64,000 bases of DNA from Mycolicibacterium sp. P9-22 (GCF_008329585.1 NZ_NPKP01000002.1:186001-250000), one strand, 5' to 3'. Shown: positions 8,251 through 17,107, counted from the stretch's first letter. Translations and numbers: made by a program. Notes: generated by a model not told the origin, from the letters alone.

Positions 8251-9157
8251 GGGCAGCCACCCCGAACGAGTAGCGAATGTGATCGGTATGCCCGTCGGGC
8301 ACCGGCGGAAACACCAAGGGCGCGGTGTCATCGCGGATCGCGTCGATGTTGGCAGCGATGTCCTCGATGGACCACGACGGCCGATACACCCCCGGTGTCT
8401 CGGCGACGAACGCCCGCGCAACCCGGCCGGCGATCGCGACGAACAGTTCGCCACTCACCGAACACGATTCGTGGGCCAACCAACCGACCGCGGGCGCCAC
8501 CAGATCGGAGCCCATCGGCGGGTAGGCCGAGGTATCCAGTCCCTCAGCCATTCTCGTGACCGCACCCGGGATTATCGCATTGCATGTCACGCCTTCGGCG
8601 GCACCTTCGAGTGCGACCACGTTGGTGAGTCCGACGATCCCGGCCTTGGCGGCAGCGTAATTGGCGACACCGTGATTGCCGTACAGTCCGCCGATCGAGG
8701 AGGTCAGCACCATCCGCCCGTAGCCGGCACCGCACATGAGCGGAAACGCCGGGCGCACCACGTGGAAGGCACCCCGCAGGTGCACATCGAGCACGGACTC
8801 GAAATCGGCGTAGCTCAACTCCTTGAGCGAGCCGCGCCGCACGATGCCGGCATTGTGGATGAGGATGTCGATGCGCCCGAAGTGTTCGACGGCGGTGTCG
8901 ATGATGGCCACGCCACCCTCGGCGGTCGCGACCGAGTCGGTGCTGACGACGGCCTGCCCACCGGCAGCGACGATTTCGCGCACCACATCGTGGGCCGGTC
9001 CCTCATCGGTCCCGTCACCGGTCAGGCTGCCACCGGGGTCATTGACGACGATCCTGGCACCACGCGATGCCAGCAGCAGCGCGTACTCCCGGCCCAGTCC
9101 ACGCCCGCCGCCGGTGATGACGGCGACCCGGTCGTCGAAGCTCAGTTGACTCGTCAA
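8243..9157 (-). CDS. Short-chain dehydrogenase/reductase, MFE-2-like
   Basis: This 304-residue SDR has the cofactor motif TGGGRGLGREYALLLA, the NAG motif (LIHNAGIV) and the catalytic Ser...Tyr-x3-Lys (TSSIGGLYGNHGVANYAAAK). The insertion after beta-2 (NDPGGSLTGDGTDEGPAHDV) is typical of the dehydrogenase domain of multifunctional enzyme type 2 and its stand-alone mycobacterial relatives, which act on 3-hydroxyacyl-CoA or hydroxysteroids. The start overlaps the TauD-type gene by 4 bases (ATGA). It probably oxidises a hydroxyl group in the same pathway; the substrate is inferred only from context. Confidence 0.8.
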   Translation of the reverse strand: MTSQLSFDDRVAVITGGGRGLGREYALLLASRGARIVVNDPGGSLTGDGTDEGPAHDVVREIVAAGGQAVVSTDSVATAEGGVAIIDTAVEHFGRIDILIHNAGIVRRGSLKELSYADFESVLDVHLRGAFHVVRPAFPLMCGAGYGRMVLTSSIGGLYGNHGVANYAAAKAGIVGLTNVVALEGAAEGVTCNAIIPGAVTRMAEGLDTSAYPPMGSDLVAPAVGWLAHESCSVSGELFVAIAGRVARAFVAETPGVYRPSWSIEDIAANIDAIRDDTAPLVFPPVPDGHTDHIRYSFGVAAHD

Positions 9158-9987
9158 GCGAACGGTTCCTCGCCCTCAAGCTTGGTGCGCTGCAAAAGCC
9201 GTCCCGAGCTGGGGTCATACGGTGTGGCCCGGTGCATGGTCCCGGTGTTGTCCCAGATGACCAGATCTCCGACGGTCCACTTGTGCCGGTAGGTGAACTG
9301 CGGTTGGGTTGCCCAATCCCGGAGCCGGACCAGCAGTTCCGCGCTCCGGGTGTAGTCGATGCCGGTGATGTGGCGCGCCGTGGCACCCAGCACCAGCGAC
9401 TTGCGCCCCGACTTGTGCGTCCAGACCAGCGGCAGTTCCCGGTCACCGATGGCCATCATCTGCTTGAGGGTCTTCGCCGATGGTTCCGGGTCGTAGTAGA
9501 ACAACGTGTTCCACGCCGAGTGCATCACCCTCAGGTCCGCGATCTCGGCCTTGTCGTCGTCGGACAGGTCGTCATAGGCGGCGTAGGTGTTGCAGAACTC
9601 GGTGTCCCCTTCGTCCGGGTTACCCAATGCCACGCTCTGCAGCAGCGAGGCCAGGATCGGCACCTCGTTCATGGTGCCGTCCAAATGCCAGTACAGCGAC
9701 CCCTTCAAGTAGTCGGCCTGCTTGTTGACCTCGGTGTCCAGCGACACCTTGTACAGCTTCTCGCCGCGGGCTTCCGGGGCGAAAGTACCGAGCGTCTCGG
9801 TGAAGGCGATCTGCTCCTCGTCGCTGAATCCGAGCTGCGGGAAGACCAGCACACCGCGCTGTTCCAGCAGCTCCCTGATCTCGCCGGCGTACTCACCGGA
9901 CAGCAGGGTTCCCTTGTCGGCGCGTACCTCGGATCCGATGCGGGGGTTGATGTCCCGCGCCTGTAACGCCTCGACAGCGGTTGTCAT
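9154..9987 (-). CDS. TauD/TfdA-family Fe(II)/2-oxoglutarate-dependent dioxygenase
   Basis: This 277-residue dioxygenase keeps the 2-His-1-carboxylate iron site: H101 and D103 in YWHLDGTM, and H252 in DNTGTMHRATPY. Arg267 (LLQRTKL) is placed to bind 2-oxoglutarate. TauD-family enzymes hydroxylate their substrate, often releasing sulfite, an alcohol or an aldehyde. The gene overlaps both neighbours by 4 bases, placing it between the Baeyer-Villiger monooxygenase and an SDR. No sulfonate or aryloxy-acid genes are nearby, so a role hydroxylating a carbon centre or cleaving an ether in this pathway is more likely than taurine use. Confidence 0.85.
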   Translation of the reverse strand: MTTAVEALQARDINPRIGSEVRADKGTLLSGEYAGEIRELLEQRGVLVFPQLGFSDEEQIAFTETLGTFAPEARGEKLYKVSLDTEVNKQADYLKGSLYWHLDGTMNEVPILASLLQSVALGNPDEGDTEFCNTYAAYDDLSDDDKAEIADLRVMHSAWNTLFYYDPEPSAKTLKQMMAIGDRELPLVWTHKSGRKSLVLGATARHITGIDYTRSAELLVRLRDWATQPQFTYRHKWTVGDLVIWDNTGTMHRATPYDPSSGRLLQRTKLEGEEPFA

Positions 9988-11831
9988 GTGGTGATCTCCA
10001 GTCCGTCCATGTCACCCTTGGCCCGCCACTGCGCGATCAGATCATCGAACGCGTAGAAACCCGGCGAGTAGAAATCACCGAGGAACGACCCGTTGCGGTC
10101 CGCGCCGCCGCGGCCCTCATTGTTGTAATAGCCTGGCGTGCAGGATAATTCGAAGGCCGAGTTGTCGATGGACAATTCGCGCACCGTCGAGACCCACCCG
10201 TCCTGACCTTCCTGGCTGGGTTCGACCGTCCTGGCACCGCGGTTCTGGGCTTCGGCGATGATGTAGGCGATGTGTTCGGCCTGCTGCTCGAACATCGCGG
10301 TGGTGTTGGCCGAGACGCCGCCCTGGATGAAGCCCATGAAGAACTGGTTCGGGAAGCCGCGGGTGGTCATACCGTGCAGCGTCTTGAAGTCGTTGCGCCA
10401 ATAGTCGAACAGCGATATGTCATTCCGGCCGATGATGTTGTCGATCGCGAAACGACGGCTGATCTCGGTGGAGATCTCGAAACCACTCGCGAAGATCACG
10501 CAGTCGACCTCGTATTCGACACCGTCGGCGACGATGCCGTTGGCGGTCAGCCGTTCCACACCCTTGGACGCCGACACGTCGACGAGCGTCACATTCGGCC
10601 GGTTGAACGATGCCAGATACTGCTCACTGGAGGTCGGCCGCTTGCACATGAAGCGGTAGTACGGCTTGAGCGCCTCCGCGGTCGCGGGGTCCTCGACGAT
10701 CTCGGCGACGCGGCGGCGCAGCCGCTCCATGATCTTGTAGTCCTCTTCTTCCCGGAACGCCATGATCTGTTCGATCGTCACCGACGCGGGATCATCGCTG
10801 CTCGCGATGCGGGCCGTCAGGTTACGTCCGAGCTCGGTCCAGAAGTCACACACCAGATCCGGCTCGCCGAACACGACGCCGACGAAAGGAGACCAGTTGT
10901 GGAAGTTGCGTTTACGCTCCTCCTGCCAGCCCGGCTGCAGCGACGCCGCCCATTCCGGGTCGGTGGGCGGATTGGACCGCGCGTCGACCGAGGACGGTGT
11001 CCGCTGGAACACGAAGAGTTCCTTGGCGTCGCGGCTCAGGTGCGGCACCAGCTGGATGCCGGTCGCGCCGGTGCCGACCAGGGCGACACGCTTGTCCGCC
11101 AACTTGTGCAGACCGCCGTCGGCGTCACCGCCGGTGTAGTCGTAATCCCAGCGGGCGGAATGAAACACGTGTCCCCGGAAGTCCTTGATCCCGGGGATCC
11201 CTGGCAGCTTGGGGCGGTTGTACGACCCTTGCGCCATGACGACGAACCGGGCCCGGATATCGTCGCCGCGGTTGGTGCTGATCTGCCAGCGCTGCGCCGC
11301 GTCTTCCCAGCGCAGATCGCGCACCTGGGTGGAGAACAGCGCACCGTCGTACAGGCCGAAGTGCTTGCCGATATTGCGGCAGTGCTGGAAGATCTCGGCG
11401 CCGTCGGCGAACTTCTTGGACGGGATGAAGCCGAGTTCCTCGAGCAGCGGGACGTAGCAGTAGGCGTCGTTGTCGCACTGGATGCCCGGGAAGCGGTTCC
11501 AGTACCAGACGCCGCCGAAGTCACCGGCCATCTCGATGACACGGATGCCCTCGACACCGGCGTTCTTCAGGTAAGCCCCGGCCAACAGGCCGGCGAATCC
11601 GCCACCGAGGATGACGACGTCGACGTCTTCGGTGACCGGGTCCCGATCGGTGACCGTCGTGTACGGATCGACCTCGTAGAGCTCGGCGAGATCGCCTTCC
11701 AATTCCAGATATTGGTCGGCGCCCTCGGGCCTGATGCGCTTGGCCCGTTCGGCCGCGTACTTCTCCCGGATCGCCGGGATGTCGATATCGTCGGGCGTGT
11801 CGGTGGGCCCGCAGGTCTGCTGGGTGCTCAT
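9984..11831 (-). CDS. Type I Baeyer-Villiger flavin monooxygenase
   Basis: This 615-residue FAD/NADPH monooxygenase carries the diagnostic FxGxxxHxxxW fingerprint (FRGHVFHSARW, about 218-228). Two Rossmann motifs flank it: ILGGGFAGLLAG (about 75, FAD) and VGTGATGIQLV (NADPH). Such enzymes insert oxygen next to a ketone to give an ester or lactone. The ~60-residue N-terminal extension before the FAD motif resembles the larger members acting on bulky cyclic ketones and steroids. The ATG at 11831 overlaps the LLM gene stop (ATGA); the open frame continues upstream but overlaps that gene. With SDRs that can make the ketone and an SMP-30-type putative lactonase across the divergent promoter, ring opening of a cyclic ketone is the likely chemistry. 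Confidence 0.9.
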   Translation of the reverse strand: MSTQQTCGPTDTPDDIDIPAIREKYAAERAKRIRPEGADQYLELEGDLAELYEVDPYTTVTDRDPVTEDVDVVILGGGFAGLLAGAYLKNAGVEGIRVIEMAGDFGGVWYWNRFPGIQCDNDAYCYVPLLEELGFIPSKKFADGAEIFQHCRNIGKHFGLYDGALFSTQVRDLRWEDAAQRWQISTNRGDDIRARFVVMAQGSYNRPKLPGIPGIKDFRGHVFHSARWDYDYTGGDADGGLHKLADKRVALVGTGATGIQLVPHLSRDAKELFVFQRTPSSVDARSNPPTDPEWAASLQPGWQEERKRNFHNWSPFVGVVFGEPDLVCDFWTELGRNLTARIASSDDPASVTIEQIMAFREEEDYKIMERLRRRVAEIVEDPATAEALKPYYRFMCKRPTSSEQYLASFNRPNVTLVDVSASKGVERLTANGIVADGVEYEVDCVIFASGFEISTEISRRFAIDNIIGRNDISLFDYWRNDFKTLHGMTTRGFPNQFFMGFIQGGVSANTTAMFEQQAEHIAYIIAEAQNRGARTVEPSQEGQDGWVSTVRELSIDNSAFELSCTPGYYNNEGRGGADRNGSFLGDFYSPGFYAFDDLIAQWRAKGDMDGLEITT

Positions 11832-13009
11832 ACGGTGGCGTTCTCCGGCAGGGCAGCGGGATGCAGCGGGGCCGCGAGTTCGTGCACGGCCGGCAGCACC
11901 TCCTTGGCGAACAGCTTGGTGCTCTCGAAGGCGTCCTCGTAGGGCATGGTGCCGAACTGCGGGACGATGGTCACCTCGGAAAAGGAGCACGCCTCCTGGG
12001 CGGCCTTGAGTTTCTCGAAGACCACCTCGGGTGTTCCGATCAGCAGGTTGGAGGCGTGGTATCCGGGCGGGCCGCCCTTCTTCTGGTCACCGGTGACCGA
12101 TGACGCGAGCACCGCGGTGGCTGTCGCCTCCCGGGCTGCGTAGGCCTCATAACCCTTGACGCCCTTGAAGTTCGACGCGTCGGCGAAGCCGTAGTGGACG
12201 TTGACGTCGCGGTTGGCGGTCCAGATCCACTGTTCGGTGAGCGCCGCGAGCTTGTCGTCTTCTTTTTCGGTGACGTACATGAACATCACGTTCTTCGGCT
12301 GACAGGGCTCGAAGCCCTCCTCGGCGCGGAAGGTGTTGACCTTACGGACCTCTTCGCCGGCATCCCAGATCGGCTTGTTGCCGACGAACAACGGCACCAT
12401 GCCGCGCCGGGACAGGATTTCCAGAGATTCGGCGGTCGAGGACGAGCTGAAGATGCGGGAGAACAGGTCCTTGCTGAGCGGCTCGGGGCGCAGCGACATC
12501 TCCGGGAAGCTGAAGATCTCGCCGTCATAGGAGAATCGTTCGCCGGAGAACGCGAGTTCGAGAATGTCGAGGGTCTCGTTGAACCGCTGCCGGCTCTGCT
12601 CGCGGGGCACCCCGACGGCGTCGAACTCGGCCTTGGACACCCCGCGGCCGATACCGATGGTGTTGTAGCGACCGTTGGAGACGATGTCGAGGTAGGCGAT
12701 CTGATGCGCCAGCCGCACCGGATTCCACCACGGTGCCACGGCGACGAAGGTGCCCAGGCTGACCCGCTCGGTGCGGGCGGCGAAGTAGGTGAGCGCCTGG
12801 ATCGGGTTGGGCGTCATGCCGTACGGGGTGCCCTGGTGTTCGGGGAACCAGATGCCGTCGTAGCCGAGTGGCTCGGCCAGGTCGCCCAAGGCCAGCGCGG
12901 CCTGCACGCACTTGTAGTCCGGCGTGGCGGGCGGGCTGCTGAAATCGCCCGCCATGACGCGTTCCCAGTCGTGCGAGTTCTGCGCACCGGTGCCGAGATT
13001 GACCTTCAT
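11828..13009 (-). CDS. LLM-class (luciferase-like) flavin-dependent monooxygenase
   Basis: This 393-residue bacterial-luciferase-fold protein contains YDGIWFPEHQ, FAARTERVSLGTFVAVAPWWNPVRLAHQIAY (given in part) and the NGRYNTIGIGRG segment that lines the FMN pocket. The ATG at 13009 has a strong AAGGAG Shine-Dalgarno 6 bases upstream. LLM proteins use reduced FMN, or F420 in mycobacteria, to oxygenate or dehydrogenate substrates; which cofactor is used cannot be told from sequence alone. It follows the Rieske gene after a 69-bp gap holding a long inverted repeat, and its stop overlaps the Baeyer-Villiger gene. Confidence 0.85.
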   Translation of the reverse strand: MKVNLGTGAQNSHDWERVMAGDFSSPPATPDYKCVQAALALGDLAEPLGYDGIWFPEHQGTPYGMTPNPIQALTYFAARTERVSLGTFVAVAPWWNPVRLAHQIAYLDIVSNGRYNTIGIGRGVSKAEFDAVGVPREQSRQRFNETLDILELAFSGERFSYDGEIFSFPEMSLRPEPLSKDLFSRIFSSSSTAESLEILSRRGMVPLFVGNKPIWDAGEEVRKVNTFRAEEGFEPCQPKNVMFMYVTEKEDDKLAALTEQWIWTANRDVNVHYGFADASNFKGVKGYEAYAAREATATAVLASSVTGDQKKGGPPGYHASNLLIGTPEVVFEKLKAAQEACSFSEVTIVPQFGTMPYEDAFESTKLFAKEVLPAVHELAAPLHPAALPENATV

Positions 13010-13028
13010 ATCGTCTCCTTGCTGAGGT

Positions 13029-13077
13029 GATTTGTGGAGTCTGGGTCGGAATGATCCCGACTGGAACTCCACAAATC
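13029..13077. repeat. 12-bp perfect inverted repeat in the Rieske-LLM intercistronic gap
   Basis: Arms 13029-13040 (GATTTGTGGAGT) and 13066-13077 are exact reverse complements. The 25-bp middle contains a smaller inverted pair (GTCGG/CCGAC), so the RNA can fold as one long stem-loop. It sits just after the Rieske stop and 20 bp before the LLM start. It could be an mRNA-processing or stabilising hairpin, an attenuator or a protein-binding site. Confidence 0.7.
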
Positions 13078-13078
13078 G

Positions 13079-14497
13079 CTAGATGTCTTGGGGTTGACCG
13101 CTGCCCATGTACTTGGACAGCTGGTGGTGCAGGTTGACGGTGCTGCGCTCCCGGTACGGATTGGGCAATGTGCCGGGGAAGCCCGCCGACTTCATGCCCT
13201 GTTGCACCGCGGCCATATTCGAGAAGTCCTGCGGCAGCACCGACAGCCAGTTCGGTGAATCCTTCGGCGTGTAGGCCCATTCCGTCTCAGGCTCTTCACC
13301 CTGGGGGTACAGCTCGAAGACCGCGACCTCGAAGATGCACTTGTTGGGGTCGTAGCTCGGATCGGGGCGCGCCGAATAGCACAGCGCGCTGGTCAGGCCC
13401 TGGCCCACCTGGAAGTTCGGGAAGATCTGCCACGCGGTGCCGCTCTGGCCGAGGATATCGGGCGGGATGGTCGGCCAGATCACCCCTCTGGCCTCATCGT
13501 CCCGGCGCGCCGAGGCCAGCCAGTGCTGCAGCACCTGATCGGCCGGGGTGCCTTCGGGCAGTTCGTCGACGAGACGCTTGGCAGCGTTCACCAGGGTCTT
13601 CGTCGTCGTCGCGTTGGTCTCTTCCATGGTGTAGACCTGCATCTCGGCGGTGGAGATGCGCGGGTCGCCGGTGCCGAGGCGGATCTTGGACTTGGTCTCG
13701 TCCATTCCCTTCGGTGCGTCGTAGCCGATGTTGCTGTGCTTGCCCTGTGCCTTGGCCCAACCCTTGAACTCACCGAACCTGTTGAACTCCGGATGGGTGG
13801 TGAACACGTGGTAGGTCTCGTTGAAGGCCTCCATCGCGACTTTCCAATTGCAGTCGAAGTACAGCCACTTGCGCCACTTGTAGCGCATGTTCTCCAAACC
13901 GAACGGGTCGAGGATCTTGGCGGCCGGCATCAGATAATCGGCCAGCGACTCGCAGTCGGGGTCCATGTTGACGAAAAGCCATCCACCCCAGGTGTCCACC
14001 TGGACCGGCGCCAGATGGGTATTGCCCGGGGTGAGCTTGCCCTGCCAGTCATCCTGCTCGCGGATGTGGGTGCAGGTGCCGTCCAGACCGTATGTCCAAC
14101 CGTGGAAACCGCAGACGAAGGATTTGCGGGCCCGGCCGGTCGTGTTCTTGGCGCCTTCGAGGTTGTCGATGAGCTTGCGTCCGCGGTGCATGCAGACGTT
14201 GTGGTGCGCCGCGAAATCAGAAGGACCCGGCCCGGTCCGGACGACGATGACGGAATCGTCGAGAACGTCGTAGGTCAGATAGCTGCCGACCTCGGGAATC
14301 TCCTCGACCCGACCCACCTGCTGCCAGACCTTGCGCCACAACCGGTCTCGTTCGTTGCGCGCATACTCCGGGGAGATGTAGGCGTCGACCGGGATGGTCA
14401 TCGCCGTCGACAGCTCCTCGGCGATCTCACCGGTGGAATCGTCAGGGTCGGCCTCGACCTCGATCGCGGCGTCGAGATCGGATTCGGTGTGGGTCAC
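13079..14497 (-). CDS. Rieske non-heme iron oxygenase, alpha subunit
   Basis: This 472-residue protein has an N-terminal Rieske [2Fe-2S] domain with C102-x-H104 (NVCMHRG) and C129-x2-H132 (VCGFHGWTY). A catalytic domain follows with the mononuclear iron ligands H230 and H235 in NETYHVFTTHP. The gap between the two Rieske motifs is 24 residues; most family members have 15-17, so there is a short insertion (around NLEGAKNTTGRARK). No beta subunit, ferredoxin or reductase gene is adjacent, so an unlinked electron-transfer chain must serve it. It is the second gene of the leftward operon, 12 bp after the first SDR. It probably performs an early hydroxylation or demethylation; the substrate is unknown. 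Confidence 0.88.
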   Translation of the reverse strand: MTHTESDLDAAIEVEADPDDSTGEIAEELSTAMTIPVDAYISPEYARNERDRLWRKVWQQVGRVEEIPEVGSYLTYDVLDDSVIVVRTGPGPSDFAAHHNVCMHRGRKLIDNLEGAKNTTGRARKSFVCGFHGWTYGLDGTCTHIREQDDWQGKLTPGNTHLAPVQVDTWGGWLFVNMDPDCESLADYLMPAAKILDPFGLENMRYKWRKWLYFDCNWKVAMEAFNETYHVFTTHPEFNRFGEFKGWAKAQGKHSNIGYDAPKGMDETKSKIRLGTGDPRISTAEMQVYTMEETNATTTKTLVNAAKRLVDELPEGTPADQVLQHWLASARRDDEARGVIWPTIPPDILGQSGTAWQIFPNFQVGQGLTSALCYSARPDPSYDPNKCIFEVAVFELYPQGEEPETEWAYTPKDSPNWLSVLPQDFSNMAAVQQGMKSAGFPGTLPNPYRERSTVNLHHQLSKYMGSGQPQDI

Positions 14498-14509
14498 GTG
14501 CCTGTCCTC

Positions 14510-15355
14510 TCAGATCCGACTGATCGCACTGCGGAAGTTCTCGTCTTTGAGGAACAAGGATGTGTTGTCCGCTCCCAGATGCGTCCACCGCAGATTGAGT
14601 CCGCCGTCGACCAGCAGCGTCTGCCCGGTGACGTACCCCGCGAGATCCGACAGCAGGAACAGGATCGCTCCGGCCTGTTCCTCGGGCGTGCCACGGCGGC
14701 CCATCGCGATGGCCCGCTGGTCGCGGCCCGGGTCGGCGTCGACGTAGGTGGCCGACGCCGCGGTCTCGGTGACGCCGGGCGCCACCGCGTTGACCCGGAT
14801 GTCGTGGGCCGCCAACTCGACGGCCAGCGTTCGGGTGGCGGCGACGATCGCGGCCTTCGCGGTGCCGTACGCGATGTGGAACGGCGCACTGTTCATTCCG
14901 CTGATCGAGGACACCGACACGATGGAGCCTGGGCCACCGGCGGCGCGGATCTCGGCGGCCACCGCCTGGCTCATGAAGAACATCGTCTCCAGGTTGGCGG
15001 TGAACAACTCGCGCCAATCCGAACGGGAGACACGGGTGGCGGGCATCCACGTCGCAGGTGCGGCACCGCCGGCAATGTTCACCAGCCCGTAGAGCGTGCC
15101 GTCGGCAGTGCGGGCCGCTTCCAGCACGGTCGCGATGCCTTCGTCGGTCGCGGCGTCGGCGGCCACCGGGATCACCGGCAACCCCCGATCTGCCAGCGGC
15201 GCGACATGGGTATCGAGGTTGTCCTTGGACCGACTGACCGCGATCACCGTTGCGCCGGCCTCGGCCGCCATCCGGGTCACCGTGGTGCCGATCCCGCCAC
15301 CACCCGCGCCGGAGACCACCACGATGCGGCCATCGAGGCTCAGGAGATCAGTCAT
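14510..15355 (-). CDS. Short-chain dehydrogenase/reductase, first gene of the leftward oxygenase operon
   Basis: This 281-residue SDR has an unusual glycine-rich cofactor loop, SGAGGGGIG, in place of TGxxxGxG. It has the NIAGG motif and the catalytic Ser (SVSSISG) with Tyr-x3-Lys (AYGTAKAA). The C-terminal region FLLSDLAGYVTGQTLLVDGG is typical of classical FabG-like SDRs. The last ~25 residues extend beyond the usual end. The operon promoter lies in the 158-bp gap shared with the divergent SMP-30 gene. It probably oxidises an alcohol or cis-diol produced by the Rieske enzyme next to it. Confidence 0.82.
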   Translation of the reverse strand: MTDLLSLDGRIVVVSGAGGGGIGTTVTRMAAEAGATVIAVSRSKDNLDTHVAPLADRGLPVIPVAADAATDEGIATVLEAARTADGTLYGLVNIAGGAAPATWMPATRVSRSDWRELFTANLETMFFMSQAVAAEIRAAGGPGSIVSVSSISGMNSAPFHIAYGTAKAAIVAATRTLAVELAAHDIRVNAVAPGVTETAASATYVDADPGRDQRAIAMGRRGTPEEQAGAILFLLSDLAGYVTGQTLLVDGGLNLRWTHLGADNTSLFLKDENFRSAISRI

Positions 15356-15380
15356 AACCGCCTTCGGTCAGGCTCGTCAT

Positions 15381-15392
15381 TTGTCCGTACAA
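15381..15392 (-). promoter_or_regulatory. Candidate GntR operator box 1 over the leftward promoter
   Basis: TTGTCCGTACAA fits the GntR-type pattern GT-N4-AC with symmetric outer bases. It lies 26 bp upstream of the leftward SDR start and abuts a -10-like TATGTT on that strand (15391-15396). The nearest GntR gene starts at 17108. Confidence 0.5.
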
Positions 15393-15476
15393 CATATGTC
15401 GCTCTACTCAACGGAGAACACTATTCCGCAGCAGTTATCCGCTCGTCAAGGGTCCGTGCTCGACCGCCGCGACCTA

Positions 15477-15488
15477 TTGTCTGGACTA
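15477..15488 (+). promoter_or_regulatory. Candidate GntR operator box 2 over the rightward promoter
   Basis: TTGTCTGGACTA has the same GT-N4-AC core as box 1. It overlaps a -10-like TATTGT (15475-15480) on the rightward strand, 26 bp before the SMP-30 gene start. The spacing mirrors box 1, as expected for one repressor shutting both arms of the divergon. Confidence 0.5.
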
Positions 15489-15513
15489 GTGGAGGCTTGA
15501 TAGCGTCCAGCAC

Positions 15514-17106
15514 ATGAGCACCCTGCAGGCCGGCCGGTACCCGGTTGCCGCCGCACCGGAAGCCGCCACCGGCTGGACCCTCACCCGCCTCACGGAGCCC
15601 AGCCGGCTGTTCGGCGCCAACGGCCTGCGCACCGGACAGGACGGCCGGCTCTACATCGCACAGGTGACCGGCAGCCAGATCAGCGCGCTGGACGTCAACA
15701 CCGGCGGGATGGAGACGATCAGCGCCAAGGGCGGCGACATCATCGCCCCCGACGATCTGGCCTTCGGCGCCGACGGCAGCCTGTTCGCCACCGAGGTGAT
15801 GGACGGCCGGGTCAGCGTGCGCGATGCGTCCGGAACCACCCGGGTGCTGCGCGACGATCTGCCCTCGGCCAACGGCATCACCGTCCATCAGGGCCGGTTG
15901 TTCGTCAACGAGTGCCGCGACGGCGGCCGCCTGTTCGAGATGGACCTGACCGGCGGCGAGCCGCGGCTGATCCTGGCCGACCTGCCCTCCCCCAATGCCA
16001 TGGAGGTCGGGCCGGACGGCCTGCTGTACTTCCCGGTGATGAATGCGAATCAGATCTGGCGGGTGGATCCTGACGGTGGTGAACACGAAGTGGTGGCCGG
16101 TGATCTCGGCGTACCGGATTCGGTCAAGTTCGACGCCGACGGCACCATCGTCTCCACCCAGGTCGCCAGCGGACAGGTGCTGCGCATCGATCCGCGTACC
16201 GGTACCCAGACCGTGCTGGCCACCCTGACACCGGGACTGGACAACTGCGCGTTCATCGACGGACGGCTGTTCGTCTCCAACTTCACCGGCGCCATCACCG
16301 AGATCCTCGGCGGCGGCGACACCCGCGCGCTGCTGCCCGGCGGGCTGAACTGGCCGCTGGACATCACCGTCGGCGCCGACGGCCTGCTCTACATCGCCGA
16401 CGGCACCTATCTCTACACCGTGGGCGGCAACGGCGCGCTGCAGACCGTAGGCATGTTGTTCAGCCCCGGGTATCCGGGCTTTGTGCGCGGACTGACCCCG
16501 GGGGCGCCCGGCGAGTTCGTGGTCACGACCTCCGGCGGGCAGGTCGCCCGCTATCGTCCCGCAGAAAGCGAAACCGATTATCTGGCAGATGGTTTGGATC
16601 AGCTCTACGGCGTCACGCTGCTGCCCGACGGCACGCCGGTCGTCGTCGAGCAGGGCACCGGGCGAGTGCTCGCCGTCACCGGCAGCGGCACCGAGGTGCT
16701 GGCCGCCGGCCTCGACGCCCCGGTCGGGGTGACCACCGACGCCGACGGCGGCGTGCTCGTCTCGGTGAACTCCGCAGTGCTGCGGGTGACGCCGAAGGGC
16801 ACCGACACCGTGGTCGATGGGCTGCTCACCCCGCACGGCATCCTGGTGCGCGACAACCTGCTCTACATCGTGGACTCCGGCAGCAAGACCGTCATCACGG
16901 TCGACCTGGCCACCGGCGGCCGCCACACCGTCGCCGCCGGGCTACCCGTCGGCGCGCCCCCCGGGGTGACGCCGAAACCGCTGCGCGGTATGCCGCCATT
17001 CTCCGGTCCGCAAGGCCCGTTCGCCGGGGTCGCCGCGGGACCCGATGGCACACTATATATTTCGGCCGACGGTGAGGGCAGCGTGTACGCGTTGCGGCGG
17101 TCATGA
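15514..17106 (+). CDS. SMP-30/gluconolactonase-like beta-propeller protein
   Basis: This 530-residue protein is built from repeated propeller blades of the form ADGxLYxAD or PDGLLYFP (for example around 45, 88, 175, 290, 430 and 515), like SMP-30/gluconolactonase and NHL proteins. It appears to be a double-length propeller. It has no signal peptide or membrane segment, so it is cytosolic. Members of the superfamily hydrolyse lactones using a divalent metal. Here it is divergent from a Baeyer-Villiger operon, so hydrolysis of the lactone made by that enzyme is an attractive role. Catalytic metal ligands cannot be assigned by eye, and a non-enzymatic binding role remains possible. Confidence 0.7.
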   Translation: MSTLQAGRYPVAAAPEAATGWTLTRLTEPSRLFGANGLRTGQDGRLYIAQVTGSQISALDVNTGGMETISAKGGDIIAPDDLAFGADGSLFATEVMDGRVSVRDASGTTRVLRDDLPSANGITVHQGRLFVNECRDGGRLFEMDLTGGEPRLILADLPSPNAMEVGPDGLLYFPVMNANQIWRVDPDGGEHEVVAGDLGVPDSVKFDADGTIVSTQVASGQVLRIDPRTGTQTVLATLTPGLDNCAFIDGRLFVSNFTGAITEILGGGDTRALLPGGLNWPLDITVGADGLLYIADGTYLYTVGGNGALQTVGMLFSPGYPGFVRGLTPGAPGEFVVTTSGGQVARYRPAESETDYLADGLDQLYGVTLLPDGTPVVVEQGTGRVLAVTGSGTEVLAAGLDAPVGVTTDADGGVLVSVNSAVLRVTPKGTDTVVDGLLTPHGILVRDNLLYIVDSGSKTVITVDLATGGRHTVAAGLPVGAPPGVTPKPLRGMPPFSGPQGPFAGVAAGPDGTLYISADGEGSVYALRRS

Positions 17107-17107
17107 C

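Noticed and set aside
10272..11942. 556-codon open frame antisense to the Baeyer-Villiger gene
   Set aside because: Third-position GC bias keeps antisense frames open in this DNA; the translation has no recognisable domain, while the opposite strand encodes a complete enzyme.
13523..15517. 664-codon rightward open frame opposite the Rieske and SDR genes
   Set aside because: Shadow of two well-supported genes; composition is Gly/Arg/Asp-rich with no fold.
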